NCBI RefSeq assembly: GCF_000327065.1 | Contig: NC_019936.1 | Span: 2,497,001-2,561,000, forward strand | Direction: 5' to 3' | From: Stutzerimonas stutzeri RCH2 | GTDB taxonomy: Bacteria > Pseudomonadota > Gammaproteobacteria > Pseudomonadales > Pseudomonadaceae | DNA: 64,000 nt | Shown: positions 46,054 to 55,599 of the stretch, piece after piece | How positions within the stretch are numbered: the stretch's first letter is position 1 | Layout of the letters: every line of letters begins with the position of its first letter | Notes under the pieces: generated by a model | What the model was told of the DNA's origin: nothing | What the model saw: the letters and a program-made list of their open reading frames with translations, nothing else | Database searches by the model: none | Program-made: the position numbers and the translations under genes

Positions 46054-48714
46054 TTGACTCTCAACGCCGTCGTCGAAAACGCGGTCATGCTGCTCGCGTT
46101 GTGCTGGCTGCTGGCTTTCACCACCTCCGAATGGTATCGGAGCGCCAAGCTCTCCGCGAAACTGCTGGCCGGACTCTGGTTCGGCAGTGCCTGCATCCTC
46201 GGCATGATGAGTACCAGCTTCGGCGAGAGCGGCATCATGCTCGATGCGCGCACGGTGGTGCTTAGCATGGCCGGCCTGTTCGGCGGACCAGTAGTGGCCG
46301 GTACCGCCGGCGTATTGGCGGCGGGTTACCGCCTGTGGCTCGGCGGCGTTGGCGTAGTCCCTGGATTGGTAAACATCCTGCTGCCAATCCTGCTCGGGCT
46401 GACTTACCGCTGCCTGCACCGGCAGGGCCTGATACGCATCGGCTTCTGGCAGCTGCTCGGCTTTGGCGCGATGCTGCATCTCGGGGTGCTGGGCGTGATC
46501 ATCTCGCTGTTGCCTGACCACCTGCGCTTCGTTGCCGCCCAGGAGGCCGCGCTGCCGATGCTGCTGGCGCTGCCGCTCGCCACCGCCGCACTGGGCCTGC
46601 TACTCAATGATCTGCTCAAACGCGATCAGGTCGAGCGCGCACTACGACTTAGCGAAGCCCGGCTGCGTGCCATCACCCACGCGATACCCGACCTGCTGCT
46701 GGTGATCGACGAGGACGGTTGTTATCTCGATATCATCTGCGCCGATCACAGCATGCTCTACGCCGATCCGAGCCTGCTGCTCGGTCGGCACCTGCGCGAC
46801 ATGATGCCGGAAGCAGAAGAGCGCCGCTTCCTCGACTTCATCCGGCAAACGCTCAACAGCGACACGCCACAGCTGATCGAATACAGCATGCAGACGCTGG
46901 GCGGCCCGAGGATTTTCGAGGGGCGCGCCCTGCCCCTGGAGCAACCACCTGGACAGAAACGTGCAGTGGTCTGGCTGAGTCGCGATATCACCGATCGGGT
47001 CAACACCGAACTGGAGCGCCGAATCGCCGCCATCGCCTTCGAGTCGCAGCAGGGCATGCTGATTACCGATGGGCAGAACAGAATCCTGCGGGTCAACCGC
47101 GCCTTCAGCCGCATCAGCGGTTTCAGTGCCGAAGAGGCTGTTGGCAAGACCACCGCCCTGCTCGCTTCCGGCAAACACGGCTCCGAGTTCTATCGCGCGA
47201 TGTGGGCCAGCATCGAGGCGACCGGCGTCTGGGAAGGCGAGATCTGGAACCGGCGCAAGAGTGGCGAGATCTTTCCCGAGTGGTTGACCATCAGTGCAGT
47301 ACGTAACCTGACCGGTGACATCAGCCATTACGTGGCCGCCTTCACGGACATTACCGACCGCAAGGCGGCGGAGGAGCGCATTCACAACCTGGCGTTCTAC
47401 GACCCACTGACCGGCCTGCCGAACCGCCGGCTACTGCTCGATCGACTGCAGCAGGCCATGGCCGCTGGCTGCCGCAGCGGGCAGTTGGGAGCGCTGATGT
47501 TCATCGATCTGGACAATTTCAAGAACATCAACGATCTGCACGGCCACCAGACCGGCGATCAGGTGCTGCGTATCGCTGCCGAGCGCCTGCAGGGCGAGAT
47601 ACGCGCCAGCGACACGGTCGCGCGCCTGGGCGGGGACGAATTCGTGGTCATGCTGGAAAACCTCGGCGACGCCCCGGAGCTCGCCGCAACGCAGGCCGAA
47701 CACATCGGCATGAAGCTGCTCGGCTCTCTCGGCAAACCCTATCGACTGAACGATCTCGGCCTGTACAGCAGCGCCAGCATCGGCGTGGTGCTGTTCGGCA
47801 CGGACGGCAGTAGCAGTGACGAGCTGATGAAGCGCGCCGACATGTCGATGTACGAAGCCAAGGTAGCGGGCAAGAACGCGCTGCGCTTTTTCGACCCGCG
47901 CATGCAACAGGCCGTGCAGGAACGCCTGCACCTCGAAAACGAGATCCGTCAGGGTCTGAAGAACGGTGAATTCATCCTGCACTATCAGGCACAGCTGGAG
48001 CAGTCGCAGGGCATCGTTGGTGCCGAGGCACTGGTGCGCTGGCTGCATCCGCAACGTGGGCTACTGGCGCCAGGCGCGTTCATCGGCCAGGCGGAGCACG
48101 CTGGCCTGATCCAGACGCTCGACCAGCATGTACTCGAACAGGCTTGCGCCGAGCTGGCGCTGTGGGCAAAACAGCCGGCCCTGGCCCAGCTGACCCTGTC
48201 GGTGAATATCAGCGCAAACCTGCTGTACGAGAACAACTTCGTAGGCAGCCTGCTCGAACTGCTGGAAAGCAGCGGTGCCAATCCGGCCCGGCTCAAGCTG
48301 GAGCTGACCGAGACGCTGCTGCTGGACAATATGCCCGAGGCGATTGCCCGGATGACGCAGCTGAAGAACCACGGCATCCGCTTCTCCATCGACGATTTCG
48401 GCACCGGCTACTCATCGATGAGTTATCTGCAGCAGCTACCACTGGATCAGCTGAAGATCGATCAGAGCTTCGTCCGCGGCCTGCCCGAGGATGCCAACAG
48501 CCTGACCATCGTGCGTGCCACCTGCGCCTTGGCGGCAGGCCTGCACCTGGAGGTCATTGCCGAAGGCGTCGAAAACGAGGCCCAGCGGACGATGCTGTTG
48601 GCCAACGGTTGCCATCGCTTCCAGGGTTACCTGTTCGGCAAGCCGCAGGCAGCGGCCAGCTTCGAAGAAATGGTAATGGCCAGCAGAGCCGAGCACTCCA
48701 GCTTCTGCTCGTGA
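46054..48714 (+). CDS. 5TM-LYT/PAS/GGDEF/EAL cyclic-di-GMP enzyme
   Basis: Protein of 886 residues. An N-terminal five-helix 5TMR-LYT-like membrane sensor (about 1-190) is followed by two PAS domains (about 205-320 and 330-445), a GGDEF domain with GGDEF at 526-530 and an RxxD inhibitory site five residues before it, and an EAL domain with EAL at 658-660, DDFGTGYSS and EGVE. Both catalytic motifs are intact, so it may make and break c-di-GMP. I start at a TTG because AGGA lies 8 bases upstream and the nearby ATGs run into a stop; the start is uncertain. Confidence 0.88.
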   Translation: MTLNAVVENAVMLLALCWLLAFTTSEWYRSAKLSAKLLAGLWFGSACILGMMSTSFGESGIMLDARTVVLSMAGLFGGPVVAGTAGVLAAGYRLWLGGVGVVPGLVNILLPILLGLTYRCLHRQGLIRIGFWQLLGFGAMLHLGVLGVIISLLPDHLRFVAAQEAALPMLLALPLATAALGLLLNDLLKRDQVERALRLSEARLRAITHAIPDLLLVIDEDGCYLDIICADHSMLYADPSLLLGRHLRDMMPEAEERRFLDFIRQTLNSDTPQLIEYSMQTLGGPRIFEGRALPLEQPPGQKRAVVWLSRDITDRVNTELERRIAAIAFESQQGMLITDGQNRILRVNRAFSRISGFSAEEAVGKTTALLASGKHGSEFYRAMWASIEATGVWEGEIWNRRKSGEIFPEWLTISAVRNLTGDISHYVAAFTDITDRKAAEERIHNLAFYDPLTGLPNRRLLLDRLQQAMAAGCRSGQLGALMFIDLDNFKNINDLHGHQTGDQVLRIAAERLQGEIRASDTVARLGGDEFVVMLENLGDAPELAATQAEHIGMKLLGSLGKPYRLNDLGLYSSASIGVVLFGTDGSSSDELMKRADMSMYEAKVAGKNALRFFDPRMQQAVQERLHLENEIRQGLKNGEFILHYQAQLEQSQGIVGAEALVRWLHPQRGLLAPGAFIGQAEHAGLIQTLDQHVLEQACAELALWAKQPALAQLTLSVNISANLLYENNFVGSLLELLESSGANPARLKLELTETLLLDNMPEAIARMTQLKNHGIRFSIDDFGTGYSSMSYLQQLPLDQLKIDQSFVRGLPEDANSLTIVRATCALAAGLHLEVIAEGVENEAQRTMLLANGCHRFQGYLFGKPQAAASFEEMVMASRAEHSSFCS

Positions 48715-48719
48715 ACCGA

Positions 48720-48742
48720 CAAGCCCGCTGCGCGCGGGCTTG
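48720..48742. terminator. Bidirectional terminator between c-di-GMP gene and hemH
   Basis: CAAGCCCGC-TGCGC-GCGGGCTTG, a perfect 9-bp stem between two convergent genes. Only short T content follows on either side. Confidence 0.7.
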
Positions 48743-48750
48743 CTGCCCAG

Positions 48751-49776
48751 TCAGAGCGCCTGGGGTGCGCGGCCGCAGAGCTTGACCAGCGCCTGCACCC
48801 AGTCTTCGTGGGTGTTCAGGCATGGCACCAGTAGCAGATCCTCGCCGCCCGCCTCGATGAACTGCTCGCGTCCGCGATCGCCGATCTCCTCCAGCGTCTC
48901 GATGCAATCGGCGACGAATGCCGGGCACATGACCAGCAGCTTCTTCACGCCCTTCTGCGCCAACTCGTCCAGGCGGGTTTCGGTGTAGGGCTCGATCCAC
49001 TTGGCGCGGCCGAGACGCGACTGGAACGAGACCGACCATTGATCATCACGCAGACCTGCCTGCGCGGCGAAACCGGCTGCGGTACGCATGCACTGCGCGC
49101 GATAGCAGCTCGCAAGCACCATGCCCTCGGCCCGCTGACAGCAATCGTCGCCCTTGAGGCAATGCGAACCGGTCGGGTCGGTCTTGTGCAGATGCCGCTC
49201 GGGCAGCCCATGGAAACTGAGCAGCAGGTGATCGAAGCCCTGCTCCAGATGCGGCTTGGCGCTGGCTGCCAGCGCCTCGAGGTATTCCGGCTGGTCGTAG
49301 AACGGCTGCAGGATCGACAACTGCACGTTCAGCCCGTGCTCGCGAATGACCCGCCGTGCTTCCTCGATCACCGTGGTGGTGGTGCTGTCGGCGAACTGCG
49401 GATAGAGCGGTGCCAGCGTGACCTGGCTGATGCCCTGAGCGGCCAGGCGGGTCAGCGTGGTTTCGATGGACGGCTCACCGTAGCGCATCGCCAACTCCAG
49501 CGGCCCTTGCGTCCAGTACGGCCGCACCGCCTCTTGCAGGCGCCGACTCAGCACCACCAGCGGCGACCCTTCCGGCCACCAGATCGAGGCGTAGGCATGC
49601 GCGGACTGCTCGGGGCGCTTGATCAGAATCAGCGAAACCAGTAGACGCCGCAGCGGCCAGGGCAGATCGATCACATAGGGATCCATCAGGAACTGGTTGA
49701 GGTAACGGCGCACATCCGCGACTTCCGTAGAGGCTGGCGAACCCAGATTGACCAACAACAACGCCTGCTCTGTCAT
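48751..49776 (-). CDS. hemH: Ferrochelatase
   Basis: Protein of 341 residues with the HemH signature blocks [37 protein letters not shown] (catalytic His) and [14 protein letters not shown] (Glu). It inserts Fe2+ into protoporphyrin IX to give haem. The ATG at 49776 starts MTEQALLL. In Pseudomonas it follows a DUF1731 gene in the light-regulated cluster; keeping photosensitising porphyrins low under light is a sensible reason (inference). Confidence 0.95.
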   Translation of the reverse strand: MTEQALLLVNLGSPASTEVADVRRYLNQFLMDPYVIDLPWPLRRLLVSLILIKRPEQSAHAYASIWWPEGSPLVVLSRRLQEAVRPYWTQGPLELAMRYGEPSIETTLTRLAAQGISQVTLAPLYPQFADSTTTTVIEEARRVIREHGLNVQLSILQPFYDQPEYLEALAASAKPHLEQGFDHLLLSFHGLPERHLHKTDPTGSHCLKGDDCCQRAEGMVLASCYRAQCMRTAAGFAAQAGLRDDQWSVSFQSRLGRAKWIEPYTETRLDELAQKGVKKLLVMCPAFVADCIETLEEIGDRGREQFIEAGGEDLLLVPCLNTHEDWVQALVKLCGRAPQAL

Positions 49777-49855
49777 GCAACTTTCCTGACTGCTTATTGA
49801 GGTTGCGCCTGGCTCCAAGCGGCAGGCGCGCTATTTTCACACAAGGGCGCGCCTT

Positions 49856-50758
49856 TCAGGGGCGCGTCAACAGCTCGGCCAGCGCCGAATCCAGATCGGT
49901 GAAGCGAAAATTGAACCCTTCCTCCTGCAAGCGCTGCGGCAACACGTGCTGGCCGCCGAGCAACAACCCGGCGAGTTCACCGAGCAGAGGTTTGAGCACC
50001 GGAGCCGGCGCCGGCAATATCGCCGGGCGATGCAGGCAGCGGGCGAGGCTGCGGGTGAAATCGGCGTTGCGTACCGGCGCCGGTGCGCAGGCATTGTAGG
50101 GGCCACTGGCTGCTGGCTGCTGCAGAAGAAAATCAATCAGGGCGATTTGGTCTTCGATATGGATCCATGGCATCCACTGCCGCCCGTTGCCCAGGCGCCC
50201 ACCCAATCCAAGCTTGAACACCGGCAACAGGCGTTGCAGAAAACCGCCATCGCGCGCCAGCACCAACCCGGTACGCACCAACACCACACGGATGCCCAGC
50301 ACCGTCGCCTCCGTGGCGCGCTCTTCCCACGCATTGCACAGCTGGCTGGCGAAATCCGCGGCGACCGGTTGATCGGCTTCGGTCAGGCGGTGTTCGCCAC
50401 CATCGCCATACCAACCCACCGCGGAGCCGGAAATCAGCAGAGCCGGTTTCTGCTCGCGCTTGCCCAACCACTCCACCAACTGCTCGGTAAGCTTGACGCG
50501 ACTGTCCCAGAGCAGCGCTTTGCGCGACTTCGTCCAAGGCCGGTCGGCAATCGGCGCGCCCGCGAGGTTGACCACGGCGTCCAGCGTCACCCCATCCAGC
50601 TGCTGCAAGCTGCCGACACCCTGCACCTCGGCGCCGCATAGTTGCGCCACCGTCTGCGGCGCACGGCTCCACACCCAAAGTCGATGCCCCTCAGCCAGCC
50701 AGTGCCGGCATAGCGCACGACCAATCAACCCGGTACCGCCAGTCAGCAAGATGTTCAT
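49856..50758 (-). CDS. TIGR01777/DUF1731 epimerase-like protein
   Basis: Protein of 300 residues with an N-terminal Rossmann start NILLTGGTGLIGRALCRHW, VVNLAGAPIADRPWT, SGSAVGWYGD and a C-terminal DUF1731 tail (GLLLGGQHVLPQRLQEEGF). Atypical SDR (YfcH-like) with unknown substrate. AGGAG lies before the ATG. It is divergent from the DUF523 operon across the TGTACA array, and upstream of hemH on the same strand. Confidence 0.88.
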   Translation of the reverse strand: MNILLTGGTGLIGRALCRHWLAEGHRLWVWSRAPQTVAQLCGAEVQGVGSLQQLDGVTLDAVVNLAGAPIADRPWTKSRKALLWDSRVKLTEQLVEWLGKREQKPALLISGSAVGWYGDGGEHRLTEADQPVAADFASQLCNAWEERATEATVLGIRVVLVRTGLVLARDGGFLQRLLPVFKLGLGGRLGNGRQWMPWIHIEDQIALIDFLLQQPAASGPYNACAPAPVRNADFTRSLARCLHRPAILPAPAPVLKPLLGELAGLLLGGQHVLPQRLQEEGFNFRFTDLDSALAELLTRP

Positions 50759-50839
50759 GGTGAGCTCCTGGTGCGCTGCCACGCTGCGCGAGTTCGACGG
50801 CTTTCGATTAAAGCATACACCTATACATTGAAAACCGAC

Positions 50840-51067
50840 TGTACAGGACTGGACGGCTGCGCGGCCCGCTGCAATAGCCGTCGCCAGCAGCCCCTGTCCG
50901 ATTCAGCTGGCACGGCGGCGGCCCATATAAGCCAGCGCAACAACGCCCTATAGCGATCCGCCGCGGATACTGTACAAGAAAACCTCATCTACTTGTACAT
51001 CTACAGTTGACTTGTACAAGATGCCGATTAAGATAGCCTCAAGTTGTACAGAAATCCGCTTTGTACA
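50840..51067. promoter_or_regulatory. Array of six TGTACA sites (class II LitR operators)
   Basis: TGTACA occurs at 50840, 50971, 50994, 51013, 51045 and 51062 within a 325-bp divergent intergenic region. The longer string TTGTACAAGATG is repeated exactly at 51012-51023 and 51061-51072. Apart from one coding occurrence at 28367, the only other copies I found are in the promoter regions of the first LitR gene and folE. The array precedes both the hemH-side and the phrB-side operons. Confidence 0.75.
51007..51034 (+). promoter_or_regulatory. Promoter of the DUF523-LitR-phrB operon with operator in the spacer
   Basis: TTGACT (51007-51012) and TAAGAT (51029-51034) are separated by 16 bases, and one TGTACA (51013-51018) lies entirely inside the spacer. 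That is where a MerR-family protein would hold or block polymerase. A second TGTACA pair lies downstream in the transcribed leader, which suits repression in the dark. Confidence 0.6.
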
Positions 51068-51083
51068 AGATGAGGTCACCATC

Positions 51084-52043
51084 ATGCACACCACGCTCCC
51101 CACGCCAAAGATCGGAATCAGTGCCTGCCTGCTCGGCAACCCGGTGCGTTTCAACGGTGGCCACAAAGAGTCGCGCCTGTGCAGCGAAACCCTGGCCCAG
51201 CACTTCGAGTTCATAGCGGTGTGCCCCGAGGTCGCCATTGGCTTGGGCACACCCCGCGAGCCGATCCGCCTGGTGGGCCAAACTGATGCGCCGCGGGCGG
51301 TCGGTACGGTCCGCCCGGAGCTCGACGTCACCGAGGCCCTCGCCGCCTACGGCCGGCAGATCGCCGAGCAGCTGCAGGACATCAGCGGCTACATCCTGAT
51401 GCAGAAGTCGCCGTCCTGCGGCATGGAGCGGGTCAAAGTTTACGGCTCCAACGGTCATACCCTGCCGGGCGGTGGCGCTGGGGTGTTCGCGCAGGCTCTG
51501 ATGCAGGCACGACCCGATCTGCCGGTGGAAGAAGACGGTCGCCTGAACGATGCGGTGCTGCGGGAAAACTTCCTGACCCGCGTCTATGCCTACGCCGACT
51601 GGCAGCGCCTGCTGCAGGGCGGCATCACCCGGCGCGCCATCGTCGATTTCCACTCGCGCTACAAGTACCAGCTGATGGCCAGCAACCCGCTGCAGTACCG
51701 CGTGCTTGGCCGACTGGTGGCCAACATTGCCGAGCGCTCGCTGGATGAATTCGCCTCGCACTATTTCAGCCAGATGATGCAGGCATTGAAGAAGCCGGCC
51801 ACCCGCGGCACGCATTGCAACGTGCTGCTGCACCTGAGCGGCTATCTCAAGGACGCGCTGGGCTCGGAAGACCGCCGCGAAATGCGCCATCTGATCGATC
51901 AGTATCGCGCCGGCGTGATTCCTCTGGTAGTGCCGCTGACCCTGCTCAAACACCATTTCCGCCGCCATCCCGACCACTACGTCGCGCGCCAGGCCTATCT
52001 GCAGCCGCACCCCGAAACCCTCAGCCTGCGCAACGGAATCTGA
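51084..52043 (+). CDS. DUF523 and DUF1722 protein
   Basis: Protein of 319 residues joining an N-terminal DUF523 domain (GISACLLGNPVRFNGGHKES, LMQKSPSCGMERVKVY) to a C-terminal DUF1722 domain (VDFHSRYKYQLMASNP, TRGTHCNVLLHLSGYLK). Both are of unknown function. The cysteines in SACLLG and SPSCG may be catalytic or bind metal. In Pseudomonas the gene regularly heads the LitR-phrB operon. GAGG precedes the ATG, and the next gene begins 2 bases after its stop. Confidence 0.88.
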   Translation: MHTTLPTPKIGISACLLGNPVRFNGGHKESRLCSETLAQHFEFIAVCPEVAIGLGTPREPIRLVGQTDAPRAVGTVRPELDVTEALAAYGRQIAEQLQDISGYILMQKSPSCGMERVKVYGSNGHTLPGGGAGVFAQALMQARPDLPVEEDGRLNDAVLRENFLTRVYAYADWQRLLQGGITRRAIVDFHSRYKYQLMASNPLQYRVLGRLVANIAERSLDEFASHYFSQMMQALKKPATRGTHCNVLLHLSGYLKDALGSEDRREMRHLIDQYRAGVIPLVVPLTLLKHHFRRHPDHYVARQAYLQPHPETLSLRNGI

Positions 52044-52045
52044 CC

Positions 52046-52981
52046 ATGACCGAACAACCGGACCTCGCGCAGCTGACCGCCGACGGCCTGCTGCCGATCC
52101 GCGAGGTGGCGCGCCTCACCGGCGTCAATGCGGTAACCCTGCGAGCCTGGGAGCGCCGATACGGGCTGATCGTCCCGGCGCGCACCGCCAAGGGTCATCG
52201 TCTTTACGAGGCGGGGCATATCCAGCGCATTCGCGACATCCTCATCTGGCTCAATCGCGGTGTCGCGGTGAGCCAGATCAAGCCGCTGCTGGATACCACC
52301 ACACCGCCGGAGCTACCGCAGCAGAACCAGTGGTCCGAACTGGTGGATGAACTGTTGCAGGCCGTCGACCGCCTCAGCGAGCGCCATCTGGACGATGCCT
52401 TCAACCGCGCCATGGCGCTGTATCCGCCGCGCACGCTTTGCCAGCACCTGTTGCAGCCCTTGCTCGAGGCGCTCGACAAGCGCTGGCGTGGGCAATACGG
52501 CGCGGCTCTGGAGCGGGTGCTGTTCCATTCGTGGCTACGCAGCAAGCTTGCGACACGGATCTATTTCAACAACCGCCAGCAGAGCGGCCGCCCTCTGCTG
52601 ATCGCCAGCCTCGACGAGGAAGCCTTCTCCCCTGGGCTGTGGCTGACTGCGTGGCTGGTTTCCAGCACCGATTGCCCGGTTGAGCTCGTCGAGTGGCCGG
52701 TGCCGCTGAACGAGCTGAATCTGGCCGTGGAGCGCGTTTGGCCGCGGGGCTTGCTCCTGTATGCCGGCCATTGCCTTTCCGCCAGCTGCCTGCAGCGCCA
52801 TCTGCCACGCCTGCTCGAGCAGAGCGCCGCGCCGCTGCTCATTGCCGGCCCGGCCGTCCATATCCATGCGCCGGAGCTGCGCCAGTACCGTGGCCTGCTG
52901 CTGGCCGATTGTCCGTTCGACGCCCTGCAGCAGCTGCACAACGCCGGTCTCCTGCCCGGCAGCGAAGGGAGCGCGTCATGA
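52046..52981 (+). CDS. MerR-family regulator, class II LitR-like (second)
   Basis: Protein of 311 residues, paralogous to the one at 40118: the helix-turn-helix segment LPIREVARLTGVNAVTLRAWERRYG is nearly identical, so both may recognise TGTACA. The C-terminal half keeps the B12-domain-like fold but again lacks the cobalamin His motif. It is in an operon with phrB (ATGA overlap), the arrangement seen for the PplR regulators of P. putida that act with LOV proteins. Confidence 0.85.
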   Translation: MTEQPDLAQLTADGLLPIREVARLTGVNAVTLRAWERRYGLIVPARTAKGHRLYEAGHIQRIRDILIWLNRGVAVSQIKPLLDTTTPPELPQQNQWSELVDELLQAVDRLSERHLDDAFNRAMALYPPRTLCQHLLQPLLEALDKRWRGQYGAALERVLFHSWLRSKLATRIYFNNRQQSGRPLLIASLDEEAFSPGLWLTAWLVSSTDCPVELVEWPVPLNELNLAVERVWPRGLLLYAGHCLSASCLQRHLPRLLEQSAAPLLIAGPAVHIHAPELRQYRGLLLADCPFDALQQLHNAGLLPGSEGSAS

Positions 52982-54408
52982 CCCAGCTGTTCTGGTTGCG
53001 CAACGATCTGCGCACAAGCGACAACAGCGCCCTCACCAGCGCCATGGCGGCCGGCCCTACCGTGGCGATCTACCTGATCACGCCCGGCCAGTGGCTCGCC
53101 CATGACGACGCGCCCTGCAAGGTGGACTTCTGGCTGCGCAATCTCGTCGAGTTGTCGGCGCAGCTGCGCGCGCTCAACGTGCCGCTGCTGATCCGTGAGG
53201 TCGACGACTGGCAATCGGTGCCCGCGGCGCTGCTGAAGCTCTGCCAGGAACTCGATGTGCACGGCCTGCACTACAACGAGGAATATGGCGTCAACGAACG
53301 ACGTCGCGACCGCACCGTCGCTGCAACGCTGGGCGCCTGCGGTGTGCTGGTACGCGGTCATGTCGATCAGGTGCTGTTCGCTCCGGGCACCGTGCTGACT
53401 CAGTCCGGCGGGCACTTCAAGGTATTCAGCCAGTTCCGCAAGCAATGCCTGTCGCGCCTGGCCGTGTCCCTGCCGCCCTGCGTCGGGGTGCCGGCGGCAC
53501 AGGCGCCGCTGCCAATCGCCAGCGATCCTGTCCCCACCGCTGTTGCCGGGTTCCCACGGCCAACCGACTACCTGCGCGCGTTGTGGCCCGCCGGCGAAGC
53601 GTTCGCGCAGCGGCGCCTGGCGCTGTTCGTCGAGGATGACCTGGATCTCTACCATGAACGTCGCGACCTGCCGGCGGAGCCCGGCACCAGCCAGCTTTCG
53701 GCCTACCTTGCTGCCGGCGTCATTTCGGTCCGCCAGTGCCTGCATGCTGCACTTGGCTACAACCAGGGCGAGCTGGACAGCGGCAGTACCGGCGCAACTA
53801 CCTGGATCAACGAGCTGCTCTGGCGCGAGTTCTACAAGCATGTCCTCGACGGCCACCCGCGGCTGTCGATGCACCGCGCCTTCCGCAGCGAGACCGACGC
53901 GCTGCCGTGGCGCCATGCGCCTTACGAACTCGAAGCCTGGCAACAGGGCCGCACCGGCTTTCCGATAGTCGATGCCGCCATGCGCCAACTGCAGGAAACC
54001 GGCTGGATGCATAACCGCCTGCGCATGGTGGTCGCCATGTTCCTCAGCAAGAACCTGCTGATCGACTGGCGTGAAGGCGAGCGCTGGTTCATGCGCCATC
54101 TGATCGACGGCGATCTGGCCGCCAACAACGGTGGCTGGCAGTGGAGCGCCTCGACCGGCACCGACTCGGTGCCCTACTTCCGACTGTTCAACCCGATCAG
54201 CCAGTCCCAGCGCTTCGACCCGAGCGGGCAATTCCTGCGCCGCTGGCTTCCCGAACTGCAGCACCTGGACAAGCGCGACATTCATGATCCGTCGGCGCAT
54301 CGCAGTCTGTTCGGCGTAACGGAATACCCGGCGCCTATCGTCGATCTCGGTGCAAGCCGTGCCCGGGCGCTCGCCACCTTCCGCAACCTGTCGGAGGCGC
54401 GTCCATGA
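52978..54408 (+). CDS. phrB: Deoxyribodipyrimidine photolyase
   Basis: Protein of 476 residues with the N-terminal photolyase alpha/beta domain (LFWLRNDLRTSDNSAL, LHYNEEYGVNERRRD) and the FAD-binding helical domain (TTWINELLWREFYKHVL, TGFPIVDAAMRQL, MHNRLRMVVAMFLSKNLLIDW, NGGWQWSASTGTDSVPYFR). It repairs cyclobutane pyrimidine dimers with light. It is in the LitR operon with 4-base overlaps to both neighbours, so light induces its own repair enzyme. Confidence 0.95.
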   Translation: MTQLFWLRNDLRTSDNSALTSAMAAGPTVAIYLITPGQWLAHDDAPCKVDFWLRNLVELSAQLRALNVPLLIREVDDWQSVPAALLKLCQELDVHGLHYNEEYGVNERRRDRTVAATLGACGVLVRGHVDQVLFAPGTVLTQSGGHFKVFSQFRKQCLSRLAVSLPPCVGVPAAQAPLPIASDPVPTAVAGFPRPTDYLRALWPAGEAFAQRRLALFVEDDLDLYHERRDLPAEPGTSQLSAYLAAGVISVRQCLHAALGYNQGELDSGSTGATTWINELLWREFYKHVLDGHPRLSMHRAFRSETDALPWRHAPYELEAWQQGRTGFPIVDAAMRQLQETGWMHNRLRMVVAMFLSKNLLIDWREGERWFMRHLIDGDLAANNGGWQWSASTGTDSVPYFRLFNPISQSQRFDPSGQFLRRWLPELQHLDKRDIHDPSAHRSLFGVTEYPAPIVDLGASRARALATFRNLSEARP

Positions 54409-54833
54409 GCAGCTTCCTGCATCGTTTCGCCGCGGAGTTCGCGCAGCTGGATGCGAGCAACCTTGATCGGCTGGCAGAGCTCTACAGCAGCAACGTGCAT
54501 TTCACCGATCCGCTGCACGAGGTCAGCGGCCTGGCCGAGCTGCGGCGTTACTTCAGCGAGTTGTACGCCAACGTCGAACACCTGCACTTCGAGTTCATCA
54601 GCCATGACGAAGTCAGCGAGGGCGAGGGCTATCTGCGCTGGGTCATGAGCTACCGCCACCCGCGGCTCAATCGCGGCAGCCTGATCAGCCTCGAGGGTTG
54701 CTCGCTGCTGCGTTGGAATGCCGAAGGCAAGGTCGAGCGCCACCGCGACTACTTCGATGCCGGCGCCCTGCTCTACCAACATGTGCCGCTGCTCGGTTCG
54801 GCCATCCGCTGGTTGCAGCGGAGGCTGGCATGA
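54405..54833 (+). CDS. NTF2/SnoaL-like small protein
   Basis: Protein of 142 residues of the nuclear transport factor 2-like superfamily: LAELYSSNVHFTDPLHEVSGLAEL and the WRW-like strand EGCSLLRWNAEGKVERHRDYFD. It could bind or isomerise a small hydrophobic molecule; regularly placed between phrB and the SDR gene in this light cluster. Overlaps both neighbours by 4 bases. Confidence 0.82.
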   Translation: MSSFLHRFAAEFAQLDASNLDRLAELYSSNVHFTDPLHEVSGLAELRRYFSELYANVEHLHFEFISHDEVSEGEGYLRWVMSYRHPRLNRGSLISLEGCSLLRWNAEGKVERHRDYFDAGALLYQHVPLLGSAIRWLQRRLA

Positions 54834-55597
54834 AAGTCTCACGGCGGATCTGGCTGACCGGCGCCAGCAGTGGCATCGGTCAGGAGCTGGCGCACCTGCT
54901 GCTGGCCGAGGGGCACTGTCTGGCGCTCTCGGCACGCCGTGCCGAACCCCTGCAGGCTTTCGCCCGGCGCTATCCGGGCCGGGTTCTGGCTCTGCCGGCT
55001 GATCTCACCGACAGCCAGCAGGTGCGCGCCATCGGCGCGGAGATCGAAGCGCAATGGGGTGCGCTGGACAGCGTGATCCTCAATGCCGGCACCTGCGAAT
55101 ACATCGACGCAGGCCAGTTCGAAGCGGCACTGCTGGAGCGCGTTATGCAGGCTAACGTCCTCTCGGTCGGCTATTGCATCGAGGCAGCGCTGCCCCTGCT
55201 GCGCCAGGGTGTACGCCCGCAGCTGATCGGCATAGGCAGCTCGGTGACCTGGTTCGCGCTGCCACGTGCCGGTGCCTATGGCGCATCCAAGGCAGCCATG
55301 CGCTATCTGCTCGAATCGCTGCGCCTGGATCTGGCCAGCGAAGGCATCGATGTAACCCTGGTCAGCCCCGGGTTTGTCGATACGCCACTGACCCGCCGTA
55401 ACGACTTTCCCATGCCGCTGCGCTGGTCGGCGGACAAGGCCGCGCGGCACATCGTCCGGCGCCTGGAAAGCCGCCCGCTGCACATCGATTTCCCTGCGCC
55501 ATTCATCTGGGCGCTGCGTCTGCTTTCACTTCTGCCTGCGCGTCTGCAGTTCGCCCTAGGCCGGCGAATGGCGCGCTCGTCACTCAAGGAAGGATAA
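54830..55597 (+). CDS. SDR-family oxidoreductase in the photolyase/Cfa operon
   Basis: Protein of 255 residues with WLTGASSGIGQELA, a DSVILNAGTCEY variant of the NNAG motif, Ser in GIGSSVTW and the YGASK catalytic pair. The C-terminus is hydrophobic (FIWALRLLSLLPARLQFALG), suggesting membrane association and a lipid substrate. Two bases separate its stop from the FAD enzyme. Confidence 0.86.
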   Translation: MKVSRRIWLTGASSGIGQELAHLLLAEGHCLALSARRAEPLQAFARRYPGRVLALPADLTDSQQVRAIGAEIEAQWGALDSVILNAGTCEYIDAGQFEAALLERVMQANVLSVGYCIEAALPLLRQGVRPQLIGIGSSVTWFALPRAGAYGASKAAMRYLLESLRLDLASEGIDVTLVSPGFVDTPLTRRNDFPMPLRWSADKAARHIVRRLESRPLHIDFPAPFIWALRLLSLLPARLQFALGRRMARSSLKEG

Positions 55598-55599
55598 CC

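Noticed and set aside
52561-54300. 579-codon minus-strand frame opposite phrB
   Set aside because: Covers two genes with strong family motifs on the other strand and shows no motif of its own.
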